DNA of 64,000 bases from an uncultured Bacteroidales bacterium (GCA_946185745.1 CAMHKQ010000005.1:1-64000); one strand, 5' to 3'. Numbered from the stretch's first letter, positions 48,497 to 58,190 are shown. Made by a program: numbers and translations. Notes: generated by a model not told the origin, from the letters alone.

Positions 48497-50313
48497 ACAA
48501 CCGTTCAAGGATACTCATCATCGGGCTGTGGGCGGTCATCGCCATCCTGCTCGGGCGCATCTTCTTCATCCAGATCATAGACAGCAGCTACAAGCGCGAC
48601 GCCACCAACAACTCTATGGTCTACGAGACGGTGTACGCCCCGCGCGGCATAATCTACGACCGGAACGGCCTGGAGCTGGTGGGAAACAGGGTGTCGTACG
48701 ACATCCTGGTCACCCCCCGCGAAGTCAGGGCTTTCGACACGCTGGCGCTGGCGGATGCGCTGGGCGTGGACACCTCCTTCGTTAACGAGCGCATGGCATA
48801 TTACAGGAAGTACCGTTCCCGCATCGGCTACCAGACGCTTCCCTTTGTCAAGCAGCTTTCGGTCGATCAGTACCTGAAGTTCGCGGAAATGCAGTATGAA
48901 TACCCCGGCTTCCGCGGGCAGGTAAGGAGCGTGCGCGAGTATCCGTTCAACGCCGGCGGCAACCTGCTGGGCTACGTAAACGAGGTGGACGCGTCCGACA
49001 TCGAAAAGGAGCCGGAGGTCTACAAAAGCGGCGACTACATCGGCAAGACCGGCCTCGAGGCCGCCCGCGAAAAGGACCTGCGCGGCTCCAAGGGCTACCA
49101 CATCTTCCTGAGGGACTCACGCAACCGCAGGCAGAATTCCTATGCCGACGGCGAGTACGACAAGCCGGCTATCCCCGGAAAGAACATCACCACCACCATC
49201 GACGCCCCCCTGCAGCAGTACGGGCAGGAGCTGATGACGGGCAAGAAAGGCTCGCTCATAGCCATAGAGCCCTCCTCCGGAGAGATCCTGGCCATGGTGT
49301 CCAGCCCCGGCATAGACGTGGACGTGCTCTCCGACATCCGCAGCCACTACGGCAAGCTGGTCATGGACCCCAACAAGCCCATGTTCAACCGCACCGTCCA
49401 GGCCTCGTATCCCCCGGGCTCGGTGTTCAAGCTCATAAACGGCCTCATCGGCCTGCAGGAAGGGGTGCTGGAGCCCTATTACGAGTATCCCTGCAGCCAG
49501 GGCTACTACTACACCTCCAGCCGCAAGCTGGGCTGCCACAACCACCGCTCCCCGATCAATCTCACCGAAGCGGTGATGATGAGCTGCAACGCCTACTTCT
49601 GCTACGTGCTCCGCAATCTTCTGGAAAACAAGAAATACGCATCTGTTGGCGAGGCTTTCGACAGATGGCGCGAATATGTACTGAGCTTCGGTTTCGGGGA
49701 AAAGCTGGGCAGCGACTTCCCGGCCGAACTCGGCGGTAACATCCCCACTTCGAAGTTCTACGACAAATACTACGGCAAGGGGCGCTGGCGTTTCAGCAAC
49801 GTGGTTTCGCTCTCCATAGGCCAGGGCGAAATAGGCGCCACCCCGCTGCAGATAGCCAACCTGGCCGCCATAGTGGCCAACCGCGGCTGGTACAAGATCC
49901 CGCACATCGTAAGGGATTCGTCCCGGACGGAATACAGCGAAAAACACTACACCCTCGTGGACACTTCCCAGTTCTCCAAGGTCATCCCGGGCATGTGGCT
50001 GGCCGTGAACGGAGGATGGGGGAACGGCGGTACCGCCAGCATGGCGAGCGTGCCGGGGCTGGACATCTGCGGAAAGACGGGCACCGCGCAGAACCCGCAC
50101 GGGGCCGACAATTCCGTGTTCATCTGCTTCGCGCCCAAGGACGACCCGAAGATTGCGGTGGTCGGCTACATAGAGGGCGCCGGCTGGGGAGGTTCCTACG
50201 CCTGCCCCATCGCCTCGCTGCTCGTGGAAAAATATCTCACAGGCCAAGTCTCCCGGCCCGAACTGGAAGAAAGGATGATTCAAACGCATTTCATAGATGT
50301 CCCGGCAAATTGA
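48487..50313 (+). CDS. mrdA: Penicillin-binding protein 2 (elongasome transpeptidase)
   Basis: A 608-residue class B PBP. N-terminal transmembrane helix (about 8-27, ILIIGLWAVIAILLGRIFFI), the pedestal domain with APRGIIYDRNGLELVGN, and the transpeptidase with active Ser in YPPGSVFKLINGLIG (SxxK), SCN (MSCNAYFCYVL) and KTGTAQNPHG. It cross-links peptidoglycan during side-wall growth together with RodA. The ATG at 48487 lies inside the end of mreD. Confidence 0.96.
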   Translation: MEVNNRSRILIIGLWAVIAILLGRIFFIQIIDSSYKRDATNNSMVYETVYAPRGIIYDRNGLELVGNRVSYDILVTPREVRAFDTLALADALGVDTSFVNERMAYYRKYRSRIGYQTLPFVKQLSVDQYLKFAEMQYEYPGFRGQVRSVREYPFNAGGNLLGYVNEVDASDIEKEPEVYKSGDYIGKTGLEAAREKDLRGSKGYHIFLRDSRNRRQNSYADGEYDKPAIPGKNITTTIDAPLQQYGQELMTGKKGSLIAIEPSSGEILAMVSSPGIDVDVLSDIRSHYGKLVMDPNKPMFNRTVQASYPPGSVFKLINGLIGLQEGVLEPYYEYPCSQGYYYTSSRKLGCHNHRSPINLTEAVMMSCNAYFCYVLRNLLENKKYASVGEAFDRWREYVLSFGFGEKLGSDFPAELGGNIPTSKFYDKYYGKGRWRFSNVVSLSIGQGEIGATPLQIANLAAIVANRGWYKIPHIVRDSSRTEYSEKHYTLVDTSQFSKVIPGMWLAVNGGWGNGGTASMASVPGLDICGKTGTAQNPHGADNSVFICFAPKDDPKIAVVGYIEGAGWGGSYACPIASLLVEKYLTGQVSRPELEERMIQTHFIDVPAN

Positions 50314-51589
50314 CAGAGGCCTGAAGAAAACCGTGGACTGGCGGCTGGTCATTTACTACCTGCTGCTGGTCTTCATCGGCTGGATAAATATCTATGCGTC
50401 GATTCATTCCAGCGAACCGTCGAGCATCTTCGACTGGAGCTGCAGGAGCGGAAAACAGTTCGTGTGGATATTGTCGGCCTTCGGGATCGCGGCCGTCATA
50501 CTGTTTGCGCTGAGTCCCCGGCTGTGGGAGGTCATTTCCGGACCGGCCTATTTCTTCGTGGTCCTGCTGCTGGTGGCGGTCATCTTCGTCGGGGCGGAAG
50601 TCAAGGGCTCCCATTCATGGTTCCGTTTCGGGGCCGTCAGCTTCCAGCCGGCGGAGATTTCCAAAATCACCACCTCGCTGGTGCTGGCCACCTTCATGGG
50701 GCGGGCGGCATTCAACATCTACAACAGGCGCGACTTCTTCAGGGTCGCCCTCATGATAGGAGTCCCGATGCTGGCCATAGTGGCCGAGAGCGAAACGGGC
50801 TCCGCGCTGGTTTACATGGGCTTCCTCTTCCCGCTGTTCCGGGAGGGCCTTTCGGGCTGGTTCCTGATAATAATCCTGATTGCCGTCCTGCTCTTCATAC
50901 TCACCCTCAAAACCTCGGTCTGGATATCCCTCGCCACGGTCGGGGTGGGTGCACTGGCAGGGCTGTGGGCCATCCTGAGGTCATTCCGTCCGCTTTCGCG
51001 CGAAAGGCGCAGGGCCCTGTGGCTCATGGTGGCCGGAGTGGCCGCGGCGGTGATGCTGATATTCAGCACCAGGGTGGTTTTCGACAACGTCCTGGCAGAC
51101 CACCAGCGCAAGCGCATCGAGGTACTCCTCGGAATGAAAGAAGACCCGGCCGGAGTGGGCTACAACGTGCGCCAGAGCATGATTGCGATAGGCTCCGGCG
51201 GATTCTGGGGCAAGGGGTTCCTGCAGGGTACCCAGACCACGTACGGATTCGTGCCGGAGCAGAGCACCGACTTCATTTTCTGCACCATCGGAGAGGAATG
51301 GGGTTTCTTCGGTTGCCTTCTGGTAATCGTGCTCTACGGCCTGCTCATCACCAGGATAATACAGGATTCAGAAAAGAGCAGGGAGGCCTTCACGCGCATC
51401 TATGGCTACTGTCTGGCCTCGTGCCTGTTCATGCACCTCTTCATCAACATAGGCATGACTATAGGGCTCATGCCCGTTATCGGCATCCCGCTGCCGTTCA
51501 TAAGTTACGGCGGATCGTCGCTGTGGGCGTTCACCGCCATGCTCTTCATCTTCATATCCCTTGACAGGCAGGAAAAGAAGTATTTCTAA
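50297..51589 (+). CDS. rodA: RodA SEDS-family peptidoglycan glycosyltransferase
   Basis: A 430-residue polytopic membrane protein of the SEDS family, the glycan polymerase partner of PBP2. Motifs: WFRFGAVSFQPAEISKI, YNVRQSMIAIGSGGFWGKGF (20 residues) with downstream EQSTDFIFCTIGEEWGFFGC (20 residues, catalytic Asp), and VIGIPLPFISYGGSSLWAF near the end. The start overlaps mrdA by 17 nt, ensuring paired synthesis. About 70 residues longer than E. coli RodA because of an expanded loop in the middle. Confidence 0.95.
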   Translation: MSRQIDRGLKKTVDWRLVIYYLLLVFIGWINIYASIHSSEPSSIFDWSCRSGKQFVWILSAFGIAAVILFALSPRLWEVISGPAYFFVVLLLVAVIFVGAEVKGSHSWFRFGAVSFQPAEISKITTSLVLATFMGRAAFNIYNRRDFFRVALMIGVPMLAIVAESETGSALVYMGFLFPLFREGLSGWFLIIILIAVLLFILTLKTSVWISLATVGVGALAGLWAILRSFRPLSRERRRALWLMVAGVAAAVMLIFSTRVVFDNVLADHQRKRIEVLLGMKEDPAGVGYNVRQSMIAIGSGGFWGKGFLQGTQTTYGFVPEQSTDFIFCTIGEEWGFFGCLLVIVLYGLLITRIIQDSEKSREAFTRIYGYCLASCLFMHLFINIGMTIGLMPVIGIPLPFISYGGSSLWAFTAMLFIFISLDRQEKKYF

Positions 51590-51598
51590 AATAATTGC

Positions 51599-51606
51599 TA
51601 CATTTG
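51599..51606 (+). promoter_or_regulatory. -7 box before fabF
   Basis: TACATTTG at 51599-51606, a perfect TAnnTTTG, 32 nt before the fabF start, suggests that fabF-fabG can be transcribed separately from the mre cluster. Confidence 0.45.
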
Positions 51607-51638
51607 TAGACTGTACAAAACTAGACCAAAGTCCTGAT

Positions 51639-52901
51639 ATGGAAAAACACCGAGTTGTCATTACCGGGCTGGGAATCATCTCCCCCCTCGGAAACGACGT
51701 TCCCACTTTCTGGGACAACCTCAAGAATGGCGTCTGCGGCATCGATACCATCACTGAATACGACACCAGCATGCTGCCGGTGCACATTGCGGGCAAGGTA
51801 AGGGACTTCGACCCGCTCCAGTACGGCATGGACAAGGCGTTCGTGCGCAAGCAGGGCATGTTCACCCAGTACGGCGTCGCGGCGGCATATCAGGCCATGG
51901 AAGACTCCGGCCTGCACAGCGAAGGCGAGAACGCCAATATAGACCCTGCCAGGCTCGGCGTGTACGTCGGTTCCGGCATAGGCGGATTCGAAATCATGCA
52001 GCGCGAGATCACCAAGATGGTGGAAGACCCCAGCGGACAGTGGGTTTCCCCGATGTTCATCCCGTCGATGATAGGCAACATCGCCGCGGGGCACATCGCC
52101 ATCAAGAACTTCGCACAGGGCCCCTGCCTCGACATAGTGACGGCCTGCGCAACCTCTTCGCACGCCCTTGGCGAGGCCTACAGGGCCATCGCCGGAGGCT
52201 ATGCCGACGCCATCATCACCGGAGGCTGCGAATATGCCACCATTCCCGTCGGAATTGCCGGTTTCGCCAACGCCAAGGCCCTTTCCCGCGCCGAAGATCC
52301 GAAGTACGCATCCCTGCCTTTCAACGCCAACAGGGCGGGGTTCGTCATGGGAGACGGCGGCGCAGTCCTGGTTTTCGAGTCGCTCGAACACGCACTTGAG
52401 CGCGGCGCAAAAATCTACGGAGAGATAGTTGGCTACGGCAACACCTGCGACGCCTATCACTCCACCGCCCCGAGGCCGGAAGGCACCACCCAGGCCCGCT
52501 GCATCCGCGCGGCCCTCGACGAGGCCGGATACGACCCTGCCAAGGACTGCCTCTATATCAATGCCCACGGCACCGGCACCCGCCTCAACGACGTGTCCGA
52601 AACACAGGCGTACAAGCTCGCCCTCGGCGAGAACGCCTACAAGGCCCACATCACCTCCATCAAGAGCATGACAGGCCATATGTTCGGCGCCGCCGGCGCA
52701 GCCGAGGCCATCGCCACACTGCTTTCCCTGGGCGAGGGCATCGTCACGCCGACCATCAACCTGGATACGCCTGACCCCGAGTGCGACCTCGACTACACCC
52801 CCAACAAGGCCGTCAAGGCTCCGCTCACCCTCGGTATTTCCGATTCCCTCGGCTTCGGCGGACACAACGCCTGCCTGGCCTTCAGACAATTCAAACAGTA
52901 A
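51639..52901 (+). CDS. fabF: 3-oxoacyl-[acyl-carrier-protein] synthase II
   Basis: A 420-residue condensing enzyme extending fatty acids. Start MEKHRVVITGLGIISPLGND (20 residues). Catalytic Cys in LDIVTACATSSHALGEA, His residues in NAHGTGTRLNDVSE and SIKSMTGHMFGAAGAAEAIA (20 residues). The ATG at 51639 matches the family start; the longer frame reaches into rodA. Cytoplasmic. It forms a pair with fabG 6 nt downstream. Confidence 0.96.
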   Translation: MEKHRVVITGLGIISPLGNDVPTFWDNLKNGVCGIDTITEYDTSMLPVHIAGKVRDFDPLQYGMDKAFVRKQGMFTQYGVAAAYQAMEDSGLHSEGENANIDPARLGVYVGSGIGGFEIMQREITKMVEDPSGQWVSPMFIPSMIGNIAAGHIAIKNFAQGPCLDIVTACATSSHALGEAYRAIAGGYADAIITGGCEYATIPVGIAGFANAKALSRAEDPKYASLPFNANRAGFVMGDGGAVLVFESLEHALERGAKIYGEIVGYGNTCDAYHSTAPRPEGTTQARCIRAALDEAGYDPAKDCLYINAHGTGTRLNDVSETQAYKLALGENAYKAHITSIKSMTGHMFGAAGAAEAIATLLSLGEGIVTPTINLDTPDPECDLDYTPNKAVKAPLTLGISDSLGFGGHNACLAFRQFKQ

Positions 52902-52907
52902 GCTGAA

Positions 52908-53645
52908 ATGGATCTCCTCAAAGGAAAAGTCGCGCTCATCACCGGCGCATCAAGGGGCATAGGCAAAGCCATAGCCCTCAAATTCGCTTCCGAAGGCGCG
53001 GACATCGCCTTCACGGATCTCAAGATAATCCCCGAAACAGTAACCGAACTTGAGGCGCTCGGCGTCAAAGTCAAGGCCTACGAAAGCAACGCGGCCGATT
53101 TCGCCGCCACGGAAACGGTTGTAAACCAAATACTTGAAGATTTCGGCAGAATAGATATCCTGGTCAATAACGCCGGAATCACCAAAGACGGGCTCATGCT
53201 CCGCATGACCGAGGAGCAGTGGGACGCCGTGCTCACCGTCAACCTCAAATCCGCATTCAACTACATCCATGCAGTCACCCCGATAATGATGCGCCAGAGG
53301 GGCGGTTCCATCATCGGCATGTCTTCCGTCGTGGGTTTGCACGGCAACGCCGGGCAGTGCAATTACGCCTCCAGCAAGGCCGGCATGATCGCCCTGCACA
53401 AGAGCATCGCCCAGGAAATGGGGCCGAAGGGAATACGCGCGAACTGCATCGCTCCCGGCTTCATCATCACAGACATGACCGCCGCCCTCTCCGAAGAAAT
53501 GCGCAAGGAGTGGGAAAAGCGCATCCCGCTGCGCCGCGGCGGCACCCCCGAAGACATAGCGGGTGTGGCCCTTTTCCTCGCAAGCGACCTCTCCGCCTAT
53601 GTGAGCGGCCAGGTCATTCCCGTGGACGGGGCAATGGCATGCTGA
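52908..53645 (+). CDS. fabG: 3-oxoacyl-[acyl-carrier-protein] reductase
   Basis: A 245-residue short-chain dehydrogenase, NADPH-dependent beta-ketoacyl-ACP reductase. Cofactor loop LITGASRGIGKAIAL, NNAG (ILVNNAGITKDGLMLRM), catalytic Ser in GMSSVVGLHGN, YxxxK in CNYASSKAGMIALHK and the closing PVDGAMA. Follows fabF by 6 nt, so condensation and first reduction of fatty-acid elongation are co-produced. Convergent with an M24 peptidase 14 nt away; no terminator seen. Confidence 0.95.
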   Translation: MDLLKGKVALITGASRGIGKAIALKFASEGADIAFTDLKIIPETVTELEALGVKVKAYESNAADFAATETVVNQILEDFGRIDILVNNAGITKDGLMLRMTEEQWDAVLTVNLKSAFNYIHAVTPIMMRQRGGSIIGMSSVVGLHGNAGQCNYASSKAGMIALHKSIAQEMGPKGIRANCIAPGFIITDMTAALSEEMRKEWEKRIPLRRGGTPEDIAGVALFLASDLSAYVSGQVIPVDGAMAC

Positions 53646-53659
53646 TAATACAGTAAGAT

Positions 53660-55048
53660 TTACGCCTTGTCGGCCGCCATCGCGGCTTCCACCTCGTCGG
53701 GCGAGGCGGGCAGGCGCGTGCCTCCCGTGCGGCGTGCGCCGTCTTCGGTGACAAGCACGTCGTCCTCGAGACGGATGCCGCCGAAGTCGAGGTAGCCCTC
53801 TTCGAGCTTGGAGTAGTTGACATGGCCCTTGTCGGTGCCGTTCTTCTTCCACAGCGCGATGAGGTCGGGGATGAAGTAGATGCCGGGTTCGTCGGTGATG
53901 ACGTTGCCGGGCTGCAGGCGGCGGGCCATCCTGAGGCTGCCCAGGCCGAGCTGCCTGATGCGCTTCTGGTCGTCGTCGTATCCCACGAGGTCCTCGCCCA
54001 GGTCTTCCATGTCGTGCACGTCCAGGCCCATGTTGTGGCCGAGGCCGTGAGGCATGAACAAGCCGGCTATTCCGAGCTCCATCATCTCGTCGAGGTCGCC
54101 CTTGACAAGGCCGAGCTGCTTCAGGTTCTCGAGCATGTGGCGGCAGGCGGCCAGGTGCACGTCGCGGTAGGGCACTCCGGGTTTGATGAGGCTGAATGCC
54201 AGCTCATGGCATTCGTACACCGTCTGGTAGATGTCCCTCTGCTTCTGGGTGTAGCGGCCCGAGGTGGGATAGGTGCGGGTGAAATCGGAGGCGTAATGCG
54301 AATTACTCTCGGCGCCGGCGTCAACGACCATCAGCTTGCCCGGAACAATGGGGAAGTCATGCCCGTGATTGTGGAACACTTCGCCGTGCTGGGTGAGGAT
54401 GGTGGCGAAGGAGATGCCCCAGCCTTCAGCCAGGGTCACACCCTCCATTTCGCCAACTATTTCCTGTTCGATGCGGCCGGGGCGTATGCCCTTGCGGGCC
54501 ACGGTGTGCATTTTCTGGCCGAGCACGCCGGCGGCGTCGAGCTCCACTATTTCCTCGGGCTGCTTGACGAGGCGCATCTTGATGATAGCCCGGATGAGGG
54601 CCTCCGAAGGCTTGTCTATGCCGAGGCTCTGCAGCTTGAGGGTATTGTAGTAGCGGCTGGGCGGGATGGTATGGACGGGACGGCCTTTCACTATGGCGGA
54701 GCTCACCACCAGGTCGAGCTTGGAATACGGGGCCGAAGCGGCCACTCCGATTTCGGCGGCGCGGCTGGCCACCGAGGGCTGCGGGCCCATCCAGATGATG
54801 TCATCTATGCTCACATCGTCGGCGTACAGGGTTTCTTCGCCGGTTTCGAGGTCTATGGTGGCGGCGAAACGGGGTTCGTCAATTCCGAAATAATACAGCC
54901 AGGTGCTGTCCTGACGGAATTTATAGCAATTGTCTTTGTACTGGGCCGGGGCTTCTGCGTTGCCGATGAAAACGGCGATGCCCTTCTGGCCTTTCAGCAG
55001 CTCGGCGAGCTGCTTTCTGCGTGCGGCATAAATGGCTTTGGAAAACAT
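53660..55048 (-). CDS. Aminopeptidase P family protein (M24B), two-domain form
   Basis: A 462-residue Xaa-Pro aminopeptidase/prolidase-like enzyme, cytoplasmic. Metal ligands are visible: VVDAGAESNSHYASDFTRTY (20 residues; two Asp), LPHGLGHNMGLDVHD-like segment (PHGLGHNMGLDVHD, His), DEPGIYF (Glu), and GIRLEDDVLVTEDG (Glu). This is the bacterial length form, distinct from the 602-residue M24 protein at 28099, so the window encodes two non-redundant proline-directed peptidases. A TAAATTTG box lies at 55078-55071. Confidence 0.94.
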   Translation of the reverse strand: MFSKAIYAARRKQLAELLKGQKGIAVFIGNAEAPAQYKDNCYKFRQDSTWLYYFGIDEPRFAATIDLETGEETLYADDVSIDDIIWMGPQPSVASRAAEIGVAASAPYSKLDLVVSSAIVKGRPVHTIPPSRYYNTLKLQSLGIDKPSEALIRAIIKMRLVKQPEEIVELDAAGVLGQKMHTVARKGIRPGRIEQEIVGEMEGVTLAEGWGISFATILTQHGEVFHNHGHDFPIVPGKLMVVDAGAESNSHYASDFTRTYPTSGRYTQKQRDIYQTVYECHELAFSLIKPGVPYRDVHLAACRHMLENLKQLGLVKGDLDEMMELGIAGLFMPHGLGHNMGLDVHDMEDLGEDLVGYDDDQKRIRQLGLGSLRMARRLQPGNVITDEPGIYFIPDLIALWKKNGTDKGHVNYSKLEEGYLDFGGIRLEDDVLVTEDGARRTGGTRLPASPDEVEAAMAADKA

Positions 55049-55070
55049 GGTGATTATTAATTTCTGCTTA

Positions 55071-55104
55071 CAAATTTAGCAAAATTAAACGTTTACTATT
55101 TTTG
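55071..55104. promoter_or_regulatory. Divergent -7 boxes for the M24 peptidase and comF genes
   Basis: Minus TAAATTTG (55078-55071) and plus TATTTTTG (55097-55104) are perfect boxes. No good -33 elements are seen. Confidence 0.45.
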
Positions 55105-55136
55105 ACAAACGGATTTTGTTTCGGAATTTCGCCCCG

Positions 55137-55931
55137 ATGGACCGGAGACTGAAGGAAATAACCCTGACGGAGGCATTGAGGGCGGTGGCCGATATCGCCA
55201 TGCCGCGCACCTGCGTGGTGTGCGGGCGCAAACTCCTGATGCGCGAGGAGCACATCTGCACCGAATGCGAAATCGGCCTGCCCATGACATATTTCGCGAA
55301 GCAGCGGGACAACCCCATGGCGGTGGCTTTCAACTCAATGATACAAAGCGAGATAGACTCCGCAGGCGAGAATGCTGCCTATGAGCCTTTCAGCTATGCG
55401 GGCAGCCTGCTGTTCTATTCCGGAAACTCTCCCTACAAGAACATTCCCCGGCGTCTCAAATACGGCCGCGACTTCTCCGGAGGGAGCCATTTCGCGGCCA
55501 TGCTGGGGAGGGAACTAGCCTCTTCCCCCCTGTTTGCCGACGTGGACGCCGTGGTTCCGGTGCCGCTGCACTGCGCGCGCAGGTGGCGGCGCGGTTACAA
55601 TCAAGCGGAAGTCATCGCCCGGGCCCTGGCCAAAGAGCTCGGAGTTCCGGTGGAGACGTCCCTGCTGCGGAGAGTGCGCAAGACCAAGACCCAGACCAGG
55701 CTGCACCGCAGCCAGCGTTATGCCAACGTCAAATCGGCCTTCATGGCCGACTGCCGCCCGCTCGGGGCGTGCCGGCACCTATTGCTCACGGACGACGTTT
55801 TCACCACAGGCGCGACTCTCTGCGCCTGCGAAAGGGCCCTGCGGGCCGCGCTGTGCGAAAGATTCGGGCCCGAAAACGGCCGCCGCATCCGGATTTCCGC
55901 CGCAACCCTATCGTTTGTAGGGAGGCTGTGA
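55137..55931 (+). CDS. comF: ComF family phosphoribosyltransferase-like protein
   Basis: A 264-residue ComF-type protein. An N-terminal zinc-finger-like Cys4 (CVVCGRKLLMREEHICTEC, 19 residues) is followed by the phosphoribosyltransferase fold with PVPLHCARRWRRGYNQAEVI (20 residues), KTKTQTRLHRSQRYANV and the PRPP loop LLLTDDVFTTGATLCACE. In naturally transformable bacteria ComF aids DNA uptake; in Bacteroidetes its role is unproven. The ATG at 55137 was chosen; an in-frame TTG at 55116 would add seven residues. The Cys-pair and PRPP motif are intact. Confidence 0.92.
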   Translation: MDRRLKEITLTEALRAVADIAMPRTCVVCGRKLLMREEHICTECEIGLPMTYFAKQRDNPMAVAFNSMIQSEIDSAGENAAYEPFSYAGSLLFYSGNSPYKNIPRRLKYGRDFSGGSHFAAMLGRELASSPLFADVDAVVPVPLHCARRWRRGYNQAEVIARALAKELGVPVETSLLRRVRKTKTQTRLHRSQRYANVKSAFMADCRPLGACRHLLLTDDVFTTGATLCACERALRAALCERFGPENGRRIRISAATLSFVGRL

Positions 55932-55932
55932 T

Positions 55933-56430
55933 TCAGGCGGAAATCAGCTGGTAGGCAAGGCGTTCCGCACCGGACTCGAGATAGATGATGCCGCAGTAGC
56001 TGAAACCGTGCTTGAGGATATTGTGCTGCATGATGCGGTTGTCGCGGTGGGTGTCAATCTTGATGTTGCCGACGCGCGACGTGGCGAAGGCAATCACCGC
56101 ATCGAACACCCCGTGGGTTTCAGGGGCGGACGCGAGGCGGTGGATGACGGCATAAGGACTGTCGGCATCGAGCCACTCGCCCTCGTAAATGGTGTTGTAG
56201 GTGGGCTCGATTCCCTCTATATAGGCGAAATACGCAATCGGATCCCCACCTTCGTCGGGCACTTCTACGAACCCGTGGCCCAGGCGTATGTCTTCCTCTA
56301 TGAGCTCCCGCGAAGGGTAGCCATCGGTCCACTGGTTCATATTTCCGCTGGAGCGCATTATCCCGCGGGCCTTGCCTACAAGGTCCATGATTACATCCAG
56401 GTCTTCGATTGTTGCGGGACGGGGCTTCAT
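55933..56430 (-). CDS. GNAT family N-acetyltransferase
   Basis: A 165-residue acetyltransferase of the GNAT fold. N-terminal MKPRPATIEDLDVIMDLVGK (20 residues) and the following SGNMNQWTDGYPSRE segment are typical of a Bacteroidetes GNAT subgroup; strands IAYFAYIEGIEPTYNTIYEG (20 residues) and a Cys in FSYCGIIYLESGAERLAYQ close the fold. The acetyl-CoA loop is degenerate (DTHRDNRIMQHNILKHGF: R/K-x-x-N with asparagine). Substrate unknown. Convergent with comF by 1 nt. Confidence 0.85.
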   Translation of the reverse strand: MKPRPATIEDLDVIMDLVGKARGIMRSSGNMNQWTDGYPSRELIEEDIRLGHGFVEVPDEGGDPIAYFAYIEGIEPTYNTIYEGEWLDADSPYAVIHRLASAPETHGVFDAVIAFATSRVGNIKIDTHRDNRIMQHNILKHGFSYCGIIYLESGAERLAYQLISA

Positions 56431-56447
56431 TTATGGTTTCGGTTTTT

Positions 56448-56487
56448 CAAATATATCACTTTTGAGCGGAAATATTTTATATTTTTG
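56448..56487. promoter_or_regulatory. Divergent -7 boxes for the GNAT and alkaline phosphatase genes
   Basis: Minus TATATTTG (56455-56448) and plus TATTTTTG (56480-56487), perfect boxes; the phosphatase start is 17 nt after its box. No Pho-box search was possible by eye. Confidence 0.5.
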
Positions 56488-56504
56488 TAGAAAATACTCC
56501 CTCA

Positions 56505-58190
56505 ATGAGAAAGATATTATCCATACTCGCCGTCCTGCTTGCCGCAGCCGGCTGTTCCGGCAACAAGGCAAAGCTCACAACCGGGGTTCCGGAAAGGGTG
56601 AAACCATCAAAGAACGTCATTCTCATGATTTCCGACGGCACTTCCACCAGCCTGCTCGCAACCGCACGCTGGTACAAGCGCTACATGACCGGAGACCTCG
56701 AGCTGCCGCTGGCCGTGGATCCTTACATCTGCGGTCTCGTTCAGAGCCGCCTGTCGAACTCCATAATTCCCGACTCCGCACCCGCAATGTCCGGCTACAC
56801 CACCGGCGTTCCGTCGCAGCAGGGCAACATCTCCATTTACCCCGAGGCCCAGCCAAACCAGGACGTGGTTCCGGTAGACGCCTCCCGGACGTATCAGCCC
56901 GCGGCCACGGTGCTCGAGGCGGCCAGGGTCCTGAAGAAAAAGGCAACAGGCGTGGTATCCACCGTTGTATTCCCGCATGCCACCCCGGCAGCTACGGCAG
57001 CCCACGGTGCCCGCAGGAACCGCTATCACGACCTTGGCAGGCAGATGGCCAACCAGAACCTTGACGTGATGTTCGGAGGCGGCAACAACATCCTCGACGA
57101 CGACATGCGCGAGGCCATCCGCGAAAGCGGCGCCACTCTCCTCGAAAACGACGTGGAAGGCTTCCGCTCCTTCGACGGCGACAAGCTCTGGGCAGTTTTC
57201 AATGAAGACTACATGGAGTTCGAAATCGACCGCGACGATTCCGCCGAGCCTTCGCTCAGCGAGATGACCGCAAAGGCCATCGGCATCCTGGACAAAGACC
57301 CCGACGGCTTCTTCCTCATGGTGGAGGGCAGCAAGGTGGACTACGGCGCCCATTCCAAAGACCCGGTGGAAGCCATTACCGAATTCATCGAGTTCGACAA
57401 CGCAATCAAGGTTGCCGTTGACTTTGCGAAGAAAAACGGCAACACCACCGTGGTGGTGCTCACCGACCACGGCAATTCCGGCATCACCCTCGGCGACGCC
57501 CACTATCGGAACTATTCCGCAAAGGGCGTCGATTCCATGTTCGTCGGTATCAAGGACTGCCGCATATCGTCCGCCAAGATGACCAAAACCCTGCAGAATT
57601 GCCGCGAGGATGAAATCCCCGCCCTCTTCAAGGAGAAGGCCGGAATGGAGCTCAAGCCGTACGAACTCGCGGCCGTCAAGGCCTGCATGACCCGCACCGA
57701 GGGCAACTACATGGAGGTCGCCAATTCCTGGAATCTCCAGAATGTAATCTGCGGTATCTTTACGCGCCGCACCCATATCGGCTTCACCAGCGGCAACCAC
57801 ACCGGCGAAGACGTTTACCTCGCAATCTACAACCCCAGGGGAGAAAGGCCCGCCGGCATCATTACCAACACGCAGCTGAACGACTACATCTGCAAGGAGC
57901 TGGGATTCCCCTCCCGCGAGGTGCTGGTCGAGCTTACCGACAAGCTGTTCGTCTCGCACCTGCAGGTGTTCGACGGCTGCGAGCTCGAGGTGGTTCCGGG
58001 AGAGGATTATCCCACCCTCTTCGTCCGCAAGGACGGCCGTCAGCTCCGCATACCCGCCTATCATTCAGAGTGTTACTTCTCTGAAACCGAAGGTGACGAG
58101 CGCAGCGTCCGCACCCCGTGCCCCGTCGTGTACATGCAGGAAAACGGCCAGTTCTATCTCGACAAATCACTTGCAGAACTGTTCAAATAA
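56505..58190 (+). CDS. Alkaline phosphatase lipoprotein
   Basis: A 561-residue exported phosphomonoesterase of the PhoA/alkaline phosphatase superfamily. Lipoprotein signal (LLAAAGC, Cys17). Metal/active-site residues: Asp44 in LMISDGTS, nucleophile Ser91 in IIPDSAPAMSGYTTGVPS, VEGSKVDYGAHSKDP, and VVVLTDHGNSGIT. A C-terminal domain of about 150 residues beyond the core (roughly 400-561) is present, as in other Bacteroidetes members. It releases phosphate from organic phosphates at the cell surface. The stop codon lies inside a tandem 20-bp repeat. Confidence 0.93.
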   Translation: MRKILSILAVLLAAAGCSGNKAKLTTGVPERVKPSKNVILMISDGTSTSLLATARWYKRYMTGDLELPLAVDPYICGLVQSRLSNSIIPDSAPAMSGYTTGVPSQQGNISIYPEAQPNQDVVPVDASRTYQPAATVLEAARVLKKKATGVVSTVVFPHATPAATAAHGARRNRYHDLGRQMANQNLDVMFGGGNNILDDDMREAIRESGATLLENDVEGFRSFDGDKLWAVFNEDYMEFEIDRDDSAEPSLSEMTAKAIGILDKDPDGFFLMVEGSKVDYGAHSKDPVEAITEFIEFDNAIKVAVDFAKKNGNTTVVVLTDHGNSGITLGDAHYRNYSAKGVDSMFVGIKDCRISSAKMTKTLQNCREDEIPALFKEKAGMELKPYELAAVKACMTRTEGNYMEVANSWNLQNVICGIFTRRTHIGFTSGNHTGEDVYLAIYNPRGERPAGIITNTQLNDYICKELGFPSREVLVELTDKLFVSHLQVFDGCELEVVPGEDYPTLFVRKDGRQLRIPAYHSECYFSETEGDERSVRTPCPVVYMQENGQFYLDKSLAELFK

